A stretch of DNA of 64,000 nucleotides from JALRBM01 sp964615445 (GTDB lineage Bacteria > Patescibacteriota > Saccharimonadia > Saccharimonadales > Saccharimonadaceae). The stretch is from assembly GCA_964615445.1 (NCBI GenBank), contig CAZTOK010000003.1, positions 11,537 to 75,536 of the forward strand, read 5' to 3'. Below are positions 24,436-33,087 of this stretch, piece after piece. The notes beneath the pieces were generated by a model. That model searched no databases. It was not told the origin of the DNA and saw only the letters and a list, made by a program, of their open reading frames with translations. The position numbers and the translations under genes were made by a program. How positions within the stretch are numbered: the stretch's first letter is position 1; each line of letters opens with the position of its first letter.

Positions 24436-25431
24436 ATGGCAGGTATTCTCGGAACCGGTATCCAAGACGGATTACTTCTTAAACCAATTAATTATCAGTG
24501 GGCGTACGATCTCTATAACCAAGCGGTAGCAAATACTTGGTTTCCAAACGAAATTCAGCTTGGTCAAGATCTTTCCGACTGGAAAAAAATGAGCGAAGAA
24601 GAGCGTCATGCACTTACATTCCTCATGAGTTATTTCAACCCAAACGAGCTACTAGTGAACAAGGCATTGGCGTTTGGTGTATACCCATACGTAAATGCAG
24701 CTGAGTGTCATTTGTATCTCGCAAAGCAAATGTGGGAAGAGGCTAATCACTGTATGAGTTTTGAATATGTGCTTGAAACCTTCCCAATTAATCGTGATGA
24801 AGCTTACGCCGCCCACGTTGAAACGCCAAGTATGGCACGAAAAGAAGAGTTTGAAACCAAGTTCATCAAACGTATGACCGAAGAAACACTTGATATTTCA
24901 ACCACTGAAGGCAAAAAAGACTTCATCCGTAACCTAATTGCTTATAATATTATCCTTGAAGGCATTTGGTTTTATAGTGGCTTCATGGTGGCGCTCAGCT
25001 TTCGTCAGCGCAACTTACTACGCAATTTTGGCTCGCTAATTGACTGGGTGGTACGTGATGAGAGCTTGCATCTTAAGTTTGGCATCAACCTTATCTTGAC
25101 AGTGCTTGAAGAGAATGAAGATCTCCAAACTGAAGAATTTGCGAACGAAATTAAGCAGATGATTCTCGATGGTGTAGAAATGGAAGAACAGTACAATAAG
25201 GATCTACTTCCAAATGGTATCTTGGGACTTAATAGTGATTACATTAACCAGTACGTTAGGTACTTGGCTGATCGTCGCCTTGAAGAGCTTGGCTTTGATG
25301 CTCATTATAAAGTGAGTAACCCGGCCAAGTGGATGGCAGCTGCAAACGATACGCTTGAACTCGTAAACTTTTTCGAAAGCACAAACACGAGCTATGAGGT
25401 GAACGCCGGTACCGGCGCGAAAAGCGAGTAA
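24436..25431 (+). CDS. nrdB: Ribonucleotide reductase beta subunit, subclass Ic type
   Basis: The protein (331 aa) is a ferritin-like class I beta subunit. Predicted metal ligands are E71, E102, H105, E175, E209 and H212. The spacing E71 to E102 equals that between D84 and E115 of E. coli NrdB. Two residues mark subclass Ic: the first ligand is Glu instead of Asp, and the radical-Tyr position (7 after E102) is F109. Subclass Ic enzymes such as that of Chlamydia use a Mn/Fe centre and no tyrosyl radical. The Nramp transporter gene next door fits a Mn need. The ATG has only a weak, distant SD (AAAGGA, 13 nt away). Confidence 0.95.
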   Translation: MAGILGTGIQDGLLLKPINYQWAYDLYNQAVANTWFPNEIQLGQDLSDWKKMSEEERHALTFLMSYFNPNELLVNKALAFGVYPYVNAAECHLYLAKQMWEEANHCMSFEYVLETFPINRDEAYAAHVETPSMARKEEFETKFIKRMTEETLDISTTEGKKDFIRNLIAYNIILEGIWFYSGFMVALSFRQRNLLRNFGSLIDWVVRDESLHLKFGINLILTVLEENEDLQTEEFANEIKQMILDGVEMEEQYNKDLLPNGILGLNSDYINQYVRYLADRRLEELGFDAHYKVSNPAKWMAAANDTLELVNFFESTNTSYEVNAGTGAKSE

Positions 25432-25440
25432 ATTAATAAT

Positions 25441-25476
25441 CGTCTCGGGCATGTCGTAAGAAACACGCCCGAGACG
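25441..25476. terminator. Terminator-like hairpin after nrdB
   Basis: CGTCTCGGGC (25441-25450) pairs with GCCCGAGACG (25467-25476), with an inner TGT/ACA helix. It serves nrdB and possibly the minus-strand gene next to it. Confidence 0.75.
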
Positions 25477-25484
25477 AAATATGT

Positions 25485-25655
25485 TCACCGCCTGTTGCTA
25501 CGCCGCTTCGCCACTCTGCGCAGCTGGAGTGTCCACTGTACGACGCGGATACCAGCGACCACTGTTGAAATTGCCGCAATCGCTACAATCACTGTTGCGA
25601 TTACTTCAGTAACACCCTTCGCACTACATCTACTCGTTGGATAGGCGACTCTCAA
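25485..25655 (-). CDS. Small single-helix membrane protein (about 56 aa)
   Basis: A TTG start at 25655 follows GGAGAG by 4 nt; a start at 25667 is also possible. The product has one hydrophobic helix (VTEVIATVIVAIAAISTVVAGIRVV) followed by a strongly basic end (LRRVAKRRSNRR), giving an N-out, C-in topology. No family is recognised. The hairpin at 25441-25476 would end its transcript. Low to moderate confidence that it is expressed. Confidence 0.4.
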   Translation of the reverse strand: MRVAYPTSRCSAKGVTEVIATVIVAIAAISTVVAGIRVVQWTLQLRRVAKRRSNRR

Positions 25656-25712
25656 GGTACTCTCCAATCAGAGGTGGAACAGATAACTTGATGGTATAGT
25701 AAATACACACTT

Positions 25713-26942
25713 ATGTCAAAAGGGAGAAATTACACTAGATTTAAGAGCGTGGCCAATTTGCTTGGCCCAGCATTTATTGCTGCCGTAGCTTACGTTGACC
25801 CAGGCAACTTTGCTGCCAACTTTAGCGCTGGAGCGCAGTACGGCTATATGCTTTTATGGGTGTTGGTTGTGGCAAATCTAATGGCGAGCTTAGTGCAGTA
25901 TCTCTCGGCAAAAGTAGGGTTGGTCACGGGCAAATCGCTCCCGGAGGTGATTGCTGAAGAACTGCCAAACAAGGCGCGTATTGCGTATTGGCTGCAGGCA
26001 GAAATTGTTGCTGCTGCAACGGATATCGCTGAAGTGATAGGAGGAGCAATCGCACTTCAACTTCTTTTTGGTCTTCCTCTTGTCGTTGGAGGTATGATCA
26101 CTGGAGTCATTTCATTCGTACTACTTCTTTTTTATACCCAACATGGCCAAAAAGTGTTTGAGCGTGTAATTGTGGGATTACTTCTTATTATCCCCATAGG
26201 CTTTTTTGCAGGGCTAATGATATCACCACCGCATATTTATCAGGTGGTAAGTGGACTTATTCCACAGTTGCATAACGAGAATATGGTACTTCTCGCCGTG
26301 GCGATGCTTGGTGCTACTATTATGCCGCACGTCGTTTATTTACACTCGGCATTAGCTAGAGACCGCCATGGCCATGTTGAGGTGCATCGCTTAAACGGAT
26401 TTCTAAAAATTACTCGTATCGATGTACTTATTGCAATGATAGTGGCGGGAAGTGTCAATATTGCTATGTTGCTTCTGGCAGCCTCGGCGCTTTATGGCAC
26501 ACCGCACGCCGATACGTTACCCGGAATATTTAGCGGTCTCCATGATCACTTAGGCGCGCTCGTAGCATTATTGTTTGCATTAGGACTTTTAGTTTCCGGA
26601 CTCGCTTCAACAGCGGTAGGGAGTTATGCTGGTTCGGTAATTATGCAAGGAATGTTACATAGGCGCATTTCTCCAGTGATACGGCGGATAATTGTAACGA
26701 TTCCGGCTATCTTATTATTGCTGTGTAATGTAGATGCTACAATGGCGCTCGTTGTATCTCAAGTGGCATTGTCGTTTGGTATACCATTTGCACTGATACC
26801 ATTAGCGCTGGTGTCGGGTAATAGTCGTATCATGGGTAAAGCAGCCAACAATAGTCTTATTAAGTGTCTCATTTGGAGTATTACGCTCGTTATCGTAGGC
26901 CTCAATGCAATATTAATTATTTTAACGTGTATCAAAAAGTGA
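25713..26942 (+). CDS. mntH: Nramp-family divalent metal transporter, Mn2+ uptake
   Basis: The protein (409 aa) has about 11 membrane helices. The TM1 metal site is VAYVDPGNFAANF (DPGN motif) and the TM6 site GATIMPHVVYLH (MPH motif), where canonical Nramp proteins have MPHN; here the residue after His is Val. It couples proton flow to import of Mn2+ and related metals. The -10 TATAGT ends only 12 nt before the ATG and no SD is seen, so the leader is very short. Its place after a subclass Ic RNR, which uses Mn/Fe, is functionally fitting. Confidence 0.9.
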   Translation: MSKGRNYTRFKSVANLLGPAFIAAVAYVDPGNFAANFSAGAQYGYMLLWVLVVANLMASLVQYLSAKVGLVTGKSLPEVIAEELPNKARIAYWLQAEIVAAATDIAEVIGGAIALQLLFGLPLVVGGMITGVISFVLLLFYTQHGQKVFERVIVGLLLIIPIGFFAGLMISPPHIYQVVSGLIPQLHNENMVLLAVAMLGATIMPHVVYLHSALARDRHGHVEVHRLNGFLKITRIDVLIAMIVAGSVNIAMLLLAASALYGTPHADTLPGIFSGLHDHLGALVALLFALGLLVSGLASTAVGSYAGSVIMQGMLHRRISPVIRRIIVTIPAILLLLCNVDATMALVVSQVALSFGIPFALIPLALVSGNSRIMGKAANNSLIKCLIWSITLVIVGLNAILIILTCIKK

Positions 26943-26949
26943 GTTAGGG

Positions 26950-26978
26950 CCCTCCATGCCACAGGGAGACATGGAGGG
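26950..26978. terminator. Terminator-like hairpin between convergent genes
   Basis: CCCTCCATG (26950-26958) pairs with CATGGAGGG (26970-26978), between mntH and the minus-strand gene. Confidence 0.7.
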
Positions 26979-26983
26979 TTATC

Positions 26984-27301
26984 TTAGGCGTACGAGATGA
27001 TACTCAACCTACCGCCGGAGCCCTGGCCCCATGGAACCCAACCAGAAACTATACGGACAGGTACTGCTATGTCGAGTTCGAGTTCACCCTCCTGGGCAAC
27101 ACGCTGAAGTTTTCCGACGAAATTAGCACCAGCTCCGTGACACTCATACCCGTCACGTCGCATAGTGACCGTGCATATATAGCCGTCTGCCAGCGTTAGG
27201 ACGATGAATTCCGGCTTCTCAGTATCAGTATTGGAGAATCTGTAGGCGATAATGGTGTAGACGTCACCAGGCATGAAGCGAGGCGGGTTGTTGGCGGCCA
27301 T
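26984..27301 (-). CDS. Hypothetical protein (105 aa)
   Basis: ATG at 27301 is preceded by GGGGGTAAGG. The product is beta-rich, with GDVYTIIAYRF, FIVLTLADGYICTVTMRRDGYECHG and a Gly-rich end. It has no signal peptide. It may be a small beta-barrel, but no family is recognised. The SD and downstream hairpin support a real gene. Confidence 0.6.
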   Translation of the reverse strand: MAANNPPRFMPGDVYTIIAYRFSNTDTEKPEFIVLTLADGYICTVTMRRDGYECHGAGANFVGKLQRVAQEGELELDIAVPVRIVSGWVPWGQGSGGRLSIISYA

Positions 27302-27422
27302 CCTTACCCCCGTGATGCCAGATGGGCTGGCGGCCCGTTGACACAGTATGTTCTGTGTCCACTCGCAAGACTATACCCTGAAGTAAGAGAGAGGTCAACC
27401 CGTTTTTTATTGCTATAAAGTG

Positions 27423-27428
27423 TATACT
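27423..27428 (+). promoter_or_regulatory. -10 of the leaderless zwf promoter
   Basis: TATACT ends 6 nt before the ATG at 27435; there is no SD. Confidence 0.65.
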
Positions 27429-27434
27429 AAAAGT

Positions 27435-28721
27435 ATGAAAACAAGATTGCTCATTTTTGGAATTACCGGTGATTTAAGTACGAGAAAATTACTGCCTGCC
27501 ATCAAACATATACTAGAATCTAAGGCTATCGAAAACCTTGAAGTTATCGGCATATCACGTCGACAGGTAAATATGAGCGATGTGTTGCAATCTTCGCTAG
27601 GAAATGCGGACCTAATTGATGTATTCTCTCTTTTTACTATGGATGTTGCCAAAGAAGATGACTACTGGCGCTTAAAGGAATATATAAGGCTAAAAGACGA
27701 CGAACAGCTACTCGTGTATCTTTCTGTACCACCCCAAGCGGCAACGCAAATTGTTGACTTTCTTGGTGCAGCGGGGCTTAATACTCCGAACGTAAAGTTA
27801 CTTTTTGAAAAACCATTTGGGGTTGACTACGTATCGGCAAAAGAGATGATTGAGCGCACAGCGCGTTATTACGATGAATCACAGCTATATCGTATTGATC
27901 ATTATCTTGCCAAAGAAATGGCGCAGAATATTGTCGCTTTACGGGGAGGGAATGCGTTATTTGAATATATTTGGCAAGCTGCGGCCATTGAAAAAATCGA
28001 AATTATAGCACTTGAATCAATTGACATTGAAGGACGAGCTCAGTTTTATGAACAAACCGGAGCACTTCGTGATTTTGTACAAGGGCATCTTATGCAACTT
28101 TTAGCGCTGACGCTCATGGATATTCCACATAATTTTGACTGGAACGAGTTACCATCGCTGCGAGTTGCTGTTCTAAAAGCATTAAAAGCAGTGAACGTCG
28201 AAGGTGCTATTCGAGCTCAGTACGAGGGCTATGAAACAGAAGCGCAAAACCCAGGCAGCCGCACGGAAACATTTGTATCGGTAGGCTTGCAGTCGGAAGA
28301 GGATCGTTGGAAGAGTGTGCCTATAACACTTATGAGCGGCAAAGCACTTAACGAGAAAAAAACCGAGATTCGAATTTATCTCCGCAAGTTCCACGAAGCA
28401 CAAAGTAACTGCCTTACACTACGAATTCAGCCAAACGAAGGTGTCGAAATAGAACTATTCACGAAGAAACCAGGATATGAACGTGAGTTCGAAACACAGA
28501 CTCTCAGCTATGCTTATAAAGAAGACTCACGTCTACCAGATGCGTACGAGCACGTCCTTATTGATGCTGTTCGTTCTAGGAAGAGCCTTTTCACAAGTGG
28601 AGACGAAGTATTGGAAAGCTGGCGAGTGCTTCAGCCACTTCTTTCTGCTTGGGAGATGGACGATCAGCCACTCCAGAAATATGCCAAGGGTAGCGATACG
28701 CAGGCTATATGTAGGGCATAG
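27435..28721 (+). CDS. zwf: Glucose-6-phosphate 1-dehydrogenase
   Basis: The start at 27435 (MKTRLLIFGITGDLSTRKLLPA) places the NAD(P)-binding GxTGDLxxRKLxP motif at residues 9-20 and fits a leaderless promoter; the 5-residue upstream extension would start inside the -10. The substrate site RIDHYLAKE (about residue 153) is conserved except that Gly of the usual RIDHYLGKE is Ala. At 428 aa it is shorter than the usual 490, with a reduced C-terminal domain. It oxidises glucose-6-phosphate to 6-phosphogluconolactone and makes NADPH. Confidence 0.93.
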   Translation: MKTRLLIFGITGDLSTRKLLPAIKHILESKAIENLEVIGISRRQVNMSDVLQSSLGNADLIDVFSLFTMDVAKEDDYWRLKEYIRLKDDEQLLVYLSVPPQAATQIVDFLGAAGLNTPNVKLLFEKPFGVDYVSAKEMIERTARYYDESQLYRIDHYLAKEMAQNIVALRGGNALFEYIWQAAAIEKIEIIALESIDIEGRAQFYEQTGALRDFVQGHLMQLLALTLMDIPHNFDWNELPSLRVAVLKALKAVNVEGAIRAQYEGYETEAQNPGSRTETFVSVGLQSEEDRWKSVPITLMSGKALNEKKTEIRIYLRKFHEAQSNCLTLRIQPNEGVEIELFTKKPGYEREFETQTLSYAYKEDSRLPDAYEHVLIDAVRSRKSLFTSGDEVLESWRVLQPLLSAWEMDDQPLQKYAKGSDTQAICRA

Positions 28722-28734
28722 TATATAAAATACA

Positions 28735-28750
28735 ACGCTACATATAGCGT
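28735..28750 (+). promoter_or_regulatory. NrdR-box-like palindrome upstream of pyrG
   Basis: ACGCTACATATAGCGT is the exact reverse complement of the 16-bp box at 21366-21381 upstream of nrdA. It covers the -35 position of the pyrG promoter, 18 bp before the extended -10 TGC-TATAAT (28769-28774). Confidence 0.65.
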
Positions 28751-28800
28751 AACTTGGCAATTTCATGCTATAATGAAATCCCATGGAGATGAAAAACGAC

Positions 28801-30381
28801 ATGGGCAAAAAACAGAAATACATATTTGTAACTGGGGGTGTACTCTCGGGGGTAGGAAAGGGCATCACTGCGGCAAGCATCGGTGCCGTGTTGCAAGCCA
28901 AAGGTGCTGTCATTTCGATTCAAAAGTGTGACCCGTATCTCAATGTAGATGCGGGCCTTTTGAATCCCGCAGAGCACGGCGAGTGTTTTGTGACAAAAGA
29001 TGGCGCAGAGACTGACCTTGACCTTGGTCACTACGAGCGCTTTTTAGATATTGAACTAACACAAAAAAACGCTACACTTTCTGGTAGGTTACTCTCTGAA
29101 CTTATTGCTGATGAACGCGCCGGAAAATTTGGTGGCAAAACTATCCAGCTGATACCGCATCTTACGGGCGCCATCCAAAAGGCAATTGCGTATGCTGCTG
29201 AAGGAAGTGATATTCACATCGTTGAAATCGGTGGCACGGTAGGGGACTACGAAGGACTAAGCTTTGTCGAAGCTATTCGTGAGTTTGCCCAGCGGATGGG
29301 TCGGGAGAACTGCCTGTTTATTCACGTGGTATATGTGCCATTTATTGGTACGAGCAAAGAGTTTAAAACTAAACCCGCGCAGAACGCCCTGAATGATCTT
29401 CGAGGATTTGGTATTGTGCCAGATAGCGTGATAGTACGTAGCGATACACCGGCACCAAAAAATGTGGCCGAAAAAATTAGTTTATTTGGCGGTGTACCTG
29501 AAGAAAATGTGTTGCTTCTTCCTAATGCCGATACAGTATATCGTGTGCCACTGACCGTCGCGCAAAACGGACTCCATAGCATGCTGACCGCATTCTCCGG
29601 TTTTACTAAAGAACCAGACCTTTCGAAATGGAAGCGGCTTGTTGAAGCCCAGACTAAAAAATACGACAAGCAGATAACTATTGGGTTGGTGGCAAAATAT
29701 ATGGACAATGAAGACACCTACATTTCGGTGCTCGAAGCGCTAAAAGCGGCTGCATGGCACGAAGATGTTGGCTTGAATATACAATGGATTAATGCAGAAA
29801 CGGTGGATGAGACAGCATTCAGTCAAGTAGACGCACTATTAGTGCCAGGTGGTTTTGGTGAACGTGGTGTGAATGGCAAAATCGCGGCTGCGCGTTATGC
29901 GCTCGACCACGATGTGCCGTACTTAGGCATTTGTCTAGGGCTACAAGTGGCAGTAATCGCAGCAGCTCGAAAAAGCGGTCTAAAACATGCCCATAGTAAC
30001 GAATTTAGCGATACAAAGGAGAACGTCGTTTACTTGATGAATGGTCAAGAAGGGAAACAGTTGACTGGTGGAACGCTACGACTCGGTGACTTTCCGGCGC
30101 GCCTTGTGGCAGGTTCAAAGACGGCCGAGACATATGGCAATACAAAGGTAATTGAGCGTCATCGTCACCGCTATGAGGTGAACCAGGCGTTTACACGAGC
30201 GATCGAAAAAGGGGGACTGGTGATTTCTGGTATGTCACCGAATAGTAAACTAGTTGAATACGTAGAGGCGCCGGCAAATAAGTATTTCATTGGCACTCAG
30301 GCGCATCCAGAATTAAAAAGTCGGCCAAATCGGCCGCATCCGTTATTTATTGGGCTGCTCCATGCTGCAAAAAGTTTCTAG
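28801..30381 (+). CDS. pyrG: CTP synthase
   Basis: The start at 28801 (MGKKQKYIFVTGGVLSGVGKG) follows a GGAGATG SD; an upstream ATG at 28783 overlaps the SD region. At 526 aa the N-terminal synthetase domain carries GGVLSGVGKG, CDPYLNVDAG and DLDLGHYERF. The C-terminal glutamine amidotransferase domain carries the nucleophile in GICLGLQVA and the His/Glu pair in GTQAHPELKS. It makes CTP from UTP, ATP and glutamine. A shared palindrome with nrdA suggests joint control of nucleotide supply. Confidence 0.97.
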   Translation: MGKKQKYIFVTGGVLSGVGKGITAASIGAVLQAKGAVISIQKCDPYLNVDAGLLNPAEHGECFVTKDGAETDLDLGHYERFLDIELTQKNATLSGRLLSELIADERAGKFGGKTIQLIPHLTGAIQKAIAYAAEGSDIHIVEIGGTVGDYEGLSFVEAIREFAQRMGRENCLFIHVVYVPFIGTSKEFKTKPAQNALNDLRGFGIVPDSVIVRSDTPAPKNVAEKISLFGGVPEENVLLLPNADTVYRVPLTVAQNGLHSMLTAFSGFTKEPDLSKWKRLVEAQTKKYDKQITIGLVAKYMDNEDTYISVLEALKAAAWHEDVGLNIQWINAETVDETAFSQVDALLVPGGFGERGVNGKIAAARYALDHDVPYLGICLGLQVAVIAAARKSGLKHAHSNEFSDTKENVVYLMNGQEGKQLTGGTLRLGDFPARLVAGSKTAETYGNTKVIERHRHRYEVNQAFTRAIEKGGLVISGMSPNSKLVEYVEAPANKYFIGTQAHPELKSRPNRPHPLFIGLLHAAKSF

Positions 30382-30387
30382 GTGGAA

Positions 30388-30436
30388 CCCGGGAAAGGCA
30401 AGGGAGCTCTTTTGGCTCAACCTTGCCTCCCCCGGG
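30388..30436. terminator. Long composite hairpin after pyrG
   Basis: CCCGGG (30388-30393) pairs with CCCGGG (30431-30436), AGGCAAGG (30396-30403) with CCTTGCCT (30421-30428), and GAGC with GCTC inside. It lies between convergent genes; no T tract follows. Confidence 0.6.
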
Positions 30437-30445
30437 GCTTAGGTA

Positions 30446-30682
30446 CTACGGCGTGTAGTAGTACCAGTCAATCGATACGTTGCCTCGGACAGTGTTCAAT
30501 ATATTATCGAGACCTGACTCGTCCGTATACTGATACCAACCATCGGGAGTACTAGCGAGTCCCGTGTGGTAGTGCGCAACAAGGTACAGATCTTGTTCAG
30601 CCGGCGGTGGGATCGGCCTCCCTGTTGGTGTGAAGCGGGCGGGTCGTAGATTGTTATCATGTGGCCTGTGAATCGGTCGCAT
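30446..30682 (-). CDS. Small hypothetical protein (78 aa)
   Basis: ATG at 30682 is preceded by AAGGGGACTC. The product is rich in Tyr, His, Pro and Trp (DLYLVAHYHTGLASTPDGWYQYTDES...) and has no signal peptide. No family is recognised. An inverted repeat, CTTATGT and ACATAAG (30710-30728), lies about 30 bp upstream and may be an operator. Its SD and hairpin support expression. Confidence 0.55.
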   Translation of the reverse strand: MRPIHRPHDNNLRPARFTPTGRPIPPPAEQDLYLVAHYHTGLASTPDGWYQYTDESGLDNILNTVRGNVSIDWYYYTP

Positions 30683-30709
30683 GAGTCCCCTTAGGCAGAG
30701 TACGATATA

Positions 30710-30728
30710 CTTATGTCATACACATAAG
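30710..30728. promoter_or_regulatory. Inverted repeat upstream of the 30446-30682 gene
   Basis: CTTATGT (30710-30716) and ACATAAG (30722-30728) with a 5-bp centre, near a TATATC/TATACT-like element; a possible operator. Confidence 0.35.
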
Positions 30729-30774
30729 CTATTACTTATTCTAAAATCCATGCTTATAGTTGTCAACGGTTCCA

Positions 30775-30803
30775 TTGACAAAAAATGATGAAAATGCTAA
30801 TGT
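30775..30803 (+). promoter_or_regulatory. Promoter of the 45-residue gene
   Basis: Consensus TTGACA (30775-30780), 17-bp spacer and extended -10 TGC-TAATGT (-10 at 30798-30803). Confidence 0.7.
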
Positions 30804-30833
30804 TAATATAAACAATATAAACAAGAAACCAAC

Positions 30834-30971
30834 ATGTCAGACGAAGAAAAAAACGAAATCACCAGTGACGATCTGAACGTTCTCAGTGTATTATTACAGA
30901 ATATCAAAGGTATTAGCGCGGTCTCAACAACAACGCAATATACCGGAGACGACGATATATCTGAGCAATAG
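30834..30971 (+). CDS. Small acidic protein (45 aa)
   Basis: ATG at 30834 opens a frame of 45 codons with the strongly acidic product MSDEEKNEITSDDLNVLSV and onward to TGDDDISEQ. It lies about 30 bp after the strong promoter at 30775-30803 and before argS. No clear SD is seen. It has no membrane segment. The function is unknown; the promoter is the main reason to accept it. Confidence 0.5.
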   Translation: MSDEEKNEITSDDLNVLSVLLQNIKGISAVSTTTQYTGDDDISEQ

Positions 30972-31012
30972 CCAATGCTCTATACAAAATAGGGCATTTC
31001 TTTTACCTCTGT

Positions 31013-31018
31013 TATAAT
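31013..31018 (+). promoter_or_regulatory. -10 of the leaderless argS promoter
   Basis: TATAAT ends 7 nt before the ATG at 31026 and there is no SD. Confidence 0.6.
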
Positions 31019-31025
31019 AAGTGCA

Positions 31026-32678
31026 ATGGATGTAAAAATTTCTGATATCATTTTTGATTTGTTTGGTATAAGACAGGTTATAACACTTACACGCCCTGAG
31101 CCGCAATTTGGTGATTACGCTACTAGTGTGGCATTGCAACTTGCACGGCCACTTGGTAGAAATCCGCATGAGATCGCTGAGGCTGTCGCCGCTAGGCTCC
31201 GTGAAACGCGTGATTTCTCTGAAGTAATAGTTGCCGGACCAGGTTTTATCAATGTGCGACTTTCAGATGAAGAAGTGTGGCGCCAGGCCTATTCCGAAGA
31301 ACTACAACTGCCCGTACCTCGTTTGCTGCTTGAGTATTCATGCCCGAACCCTTTTAAGGAGATGCACACGGGTCATATGTACCAAACATTTCTTGGTGAT
31401 GCTCTAGGTAGGTTACATGAAAAAGCTGGTGCGGAGGTGTATCGGGCAAATTTTGGTGGCGATGTTGGGCTTCACGTGGGAAAAGCTATGTGGGGAGTTT
31501 TGCGCGAACTTGGCGGTGAAAACCCGGAAAAGCTTGAGAATATAACGTCTGAAAATCGTTCGGCTTGGGTAACAAAGGGTTACGTGGCTGGTTCGAAAGC
31601 ATACGAAGAAGATGACGCAGCTAAACTTGCTATCGTTGAGCTGAATAAAAAGGTGTATCGGCTACACGAATCTGATGATCATGAATCTGCTTTTGCACGC
31701 ATTTATTGGACATGTCGTGAGTGGAGTTATGAGTATTTTAAAGCCACATACGAAGCTATGGGTGTAACAGCATTTAGTAAGTATTATTCAGAAAGTGCTT
31801 GCACTCAGCCAGGCATGCAACTTGTCGAGGCGTATTCAGATAGTATTTTTAGAGAAAGCGAAGGCGCTATCGTTCTGCCCGAAGAAGTGTCAGGGCTTCA
31901 TACGCGTGTATTTATAAACTCTCAAGGTATTCCAACGTATGAAACAAAAGATCTTGGTACTATTCAGCTCGAGGCGCAAGATTTTTCCTATAACCAACGT
32001 ATTATCATGACGGGCAGCGAACAGTCGGAATACATGAAGGTAGTCTTCGCAGCACTTCGTCTCATTAATCCCGAACTAGGTGCAAAACAGCAACATGTTG
32101 TTAATGGTATGGTGCGGTTTGGTGATGGCAAAAAGATGAGTTCGCGACTTGGTAATGTGGCGCGGGCAGTTGAGGTTATTGAGGCGGCAAAAGAGGCAGT
32201 AAAGGCAGGTGACGATGTGACGAGACGTCAAATTGCGCTGGGTGCATTAAAATACTCACTTCTTAAGAACCGTATCGGAGGCGATGTGGCATTCGACCTT
32301 GAACAGTCGGTAAGTCTTGAAGGTAATAGTGGGCCGTACTTACAATATGCGGCGGTACGTGCAGCAAGTATTTTAGGTAAAACTTCGTCTCGAGAAGCCA
32401 CATCAACAGGCGTAGAGCTTGATGCGTATGAGCGGTCTTTAGCGTGGCAGCTGGCTCAATACAGCGAGGCTATTATGCAGGCGCTACGCGACAATTCACC
32501 ACACCATGTTTGTAGTTACTTGTATAACCTCTCGCAAGTTTTTAATCGTTTTTATGAACATAGCCGCGTGGTTGGTGATGAGCGTGAGGCTTTGCGCATC
32601 CAGTTGGTACGCCGCTATCATACAGTACTAGTTGAAGGGCTTGATTTACTTGGTATTGAAGTGCCTCAAAAAATGTAG
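31026..32678 (+). CDS. argS: Arginyl-tRNA synthetase
   Basis: The protein (550 aa) has an N-terminal additional domain (about 1-95), then the class I core. The HIGH-like motif is HTGH in SCPNPFKEMHTGHMYQTFLGD, followed by YRANFGGDVGLHVGKAMWG. The KMSKS-like motif is KMSSRLGN (about residue 374). The C-terminal DALR anticodon-binding domain contains YLYNLSQVFNRFYEHSRV. It charges tRNA-Arg with arginine. The gene heads a probable operon with mscL and msrB. Confidence 0.96.
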   Translation: MDVKISDIIFDLFGIRQVITLTRPEPQFGDYATSVALQLARPLGRNPHEIAEAVAARLRETRDFSEVIVAGPGFINVRLSDEEVWRQAYSEELQLPVPRLLLEYSCPNPFKEMHTGHMYQTFLGDALGRLHEKAGAEVYRANFGGDVGLHVGKAMWGVLRELGGENPEKLENITSENRSAWVTKGYVAGSKAYEEDDAAKLAIVELNKKVYRLHESDDHESAFARIYWTCREWSYEYFKATYEAMGVTAFSKYYSESACTQPGMQLVEAYSDSIFRESEGAIVLPEEVSGLHTRVFINSQGIPTYETKDLGTIQLEAQDFSYNQRIIMTGSEQSEYMKVVFAALRLINPELGAKQQHVVNGMVRFGDGKKMSSRLGNVARAVEVIEAAKEAVKAGDDVTRRQIALGALKYSLLKNRIGGDVAFDLEQSVSLEGNSGPYLQYAAVRAASILGKTSSREATSTGVELDAYERSLAWQLAQYSEAIMQALRDNSPHHVCSYLYNLSQVFNRFYEHSRVVGDEREALRIQLVRRYHTVLVEGLDLLGIEVPQKM

Positions 32679-32687
32679 GGATATATA

Positions 32688-33086
32688 ATGACGGAGAAGA
32701 AATCCATTCGAACTAAAAGCACAACATCTAAGGTAAGAGCCATTGGTACGCATAGCGCCAAACAGCTAAGCGGGTTTATTGTCTTTGTAAGAACACAGGG
32801 TGTAGTTGGTCTCGCGGTAGGGTTGGTGCTGGGTGGCGCCGTTACCGTTGTGGTCAAGTCGCTTATCGATAACATTGTTATGCCGCCAGTAGGACTCCTT
32901 CTAGGTTCGTCTGAAGGGTTGCAGGGGTTGGCGTGGAATTTAGGCAAAGCAGCTGGCGGCAATCCGGCTATCCTTCATTACGGTACGTTTTTAAATGATC
33001 TCATTAACTTTTTGGTTATTGCGCTGGTAGTGTATGCTGTAGTCCATATCTTAGGTTTTGATAAGTTAGATAAGAAGAAAGAATAA
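32688..33086 (+). CDS. mscL: Large-conductance mechanosensitive channel MscL
   Basis: The protein (132 aa) has about 25 extra basic residues before the core. The pore helix TM1 is GVVGLAVGLVLGGAVTVVVKSLIDNIVMPPVGLLLG and TM2 is ALHYGTFLNDLINFLVIALVVYAVVHILGF-like, with the conserved HYGTF before it and a charged DKLDKKKE end. It forms a pentameric channel that opens on membrane tension and protects against osmotic downshock. It lies 9 bp after argS and 1 bp before msrB. Confidence 0.92.
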   Translation: MTEKKSIRTKSTTSKVRAIGTHSAKQLSGFIVFVRTQGVVGLAVGLVLGGAVTVVVKSLIDNIVMPPVGLLLGSSEGLQGLAWNLGKAAGGNPAILHYGTFLNDLINFLVIALVVYAVVHILGFDKLDKKKE

Positions 33087-33087
33087 T

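Noticed and set aside
24276..24482. A 68-codon frame over the structured region and nrdB start
   Set aside because: It overlaps the hairpin-rich region and nrdB in another frame, with no SD and no recognisable product.
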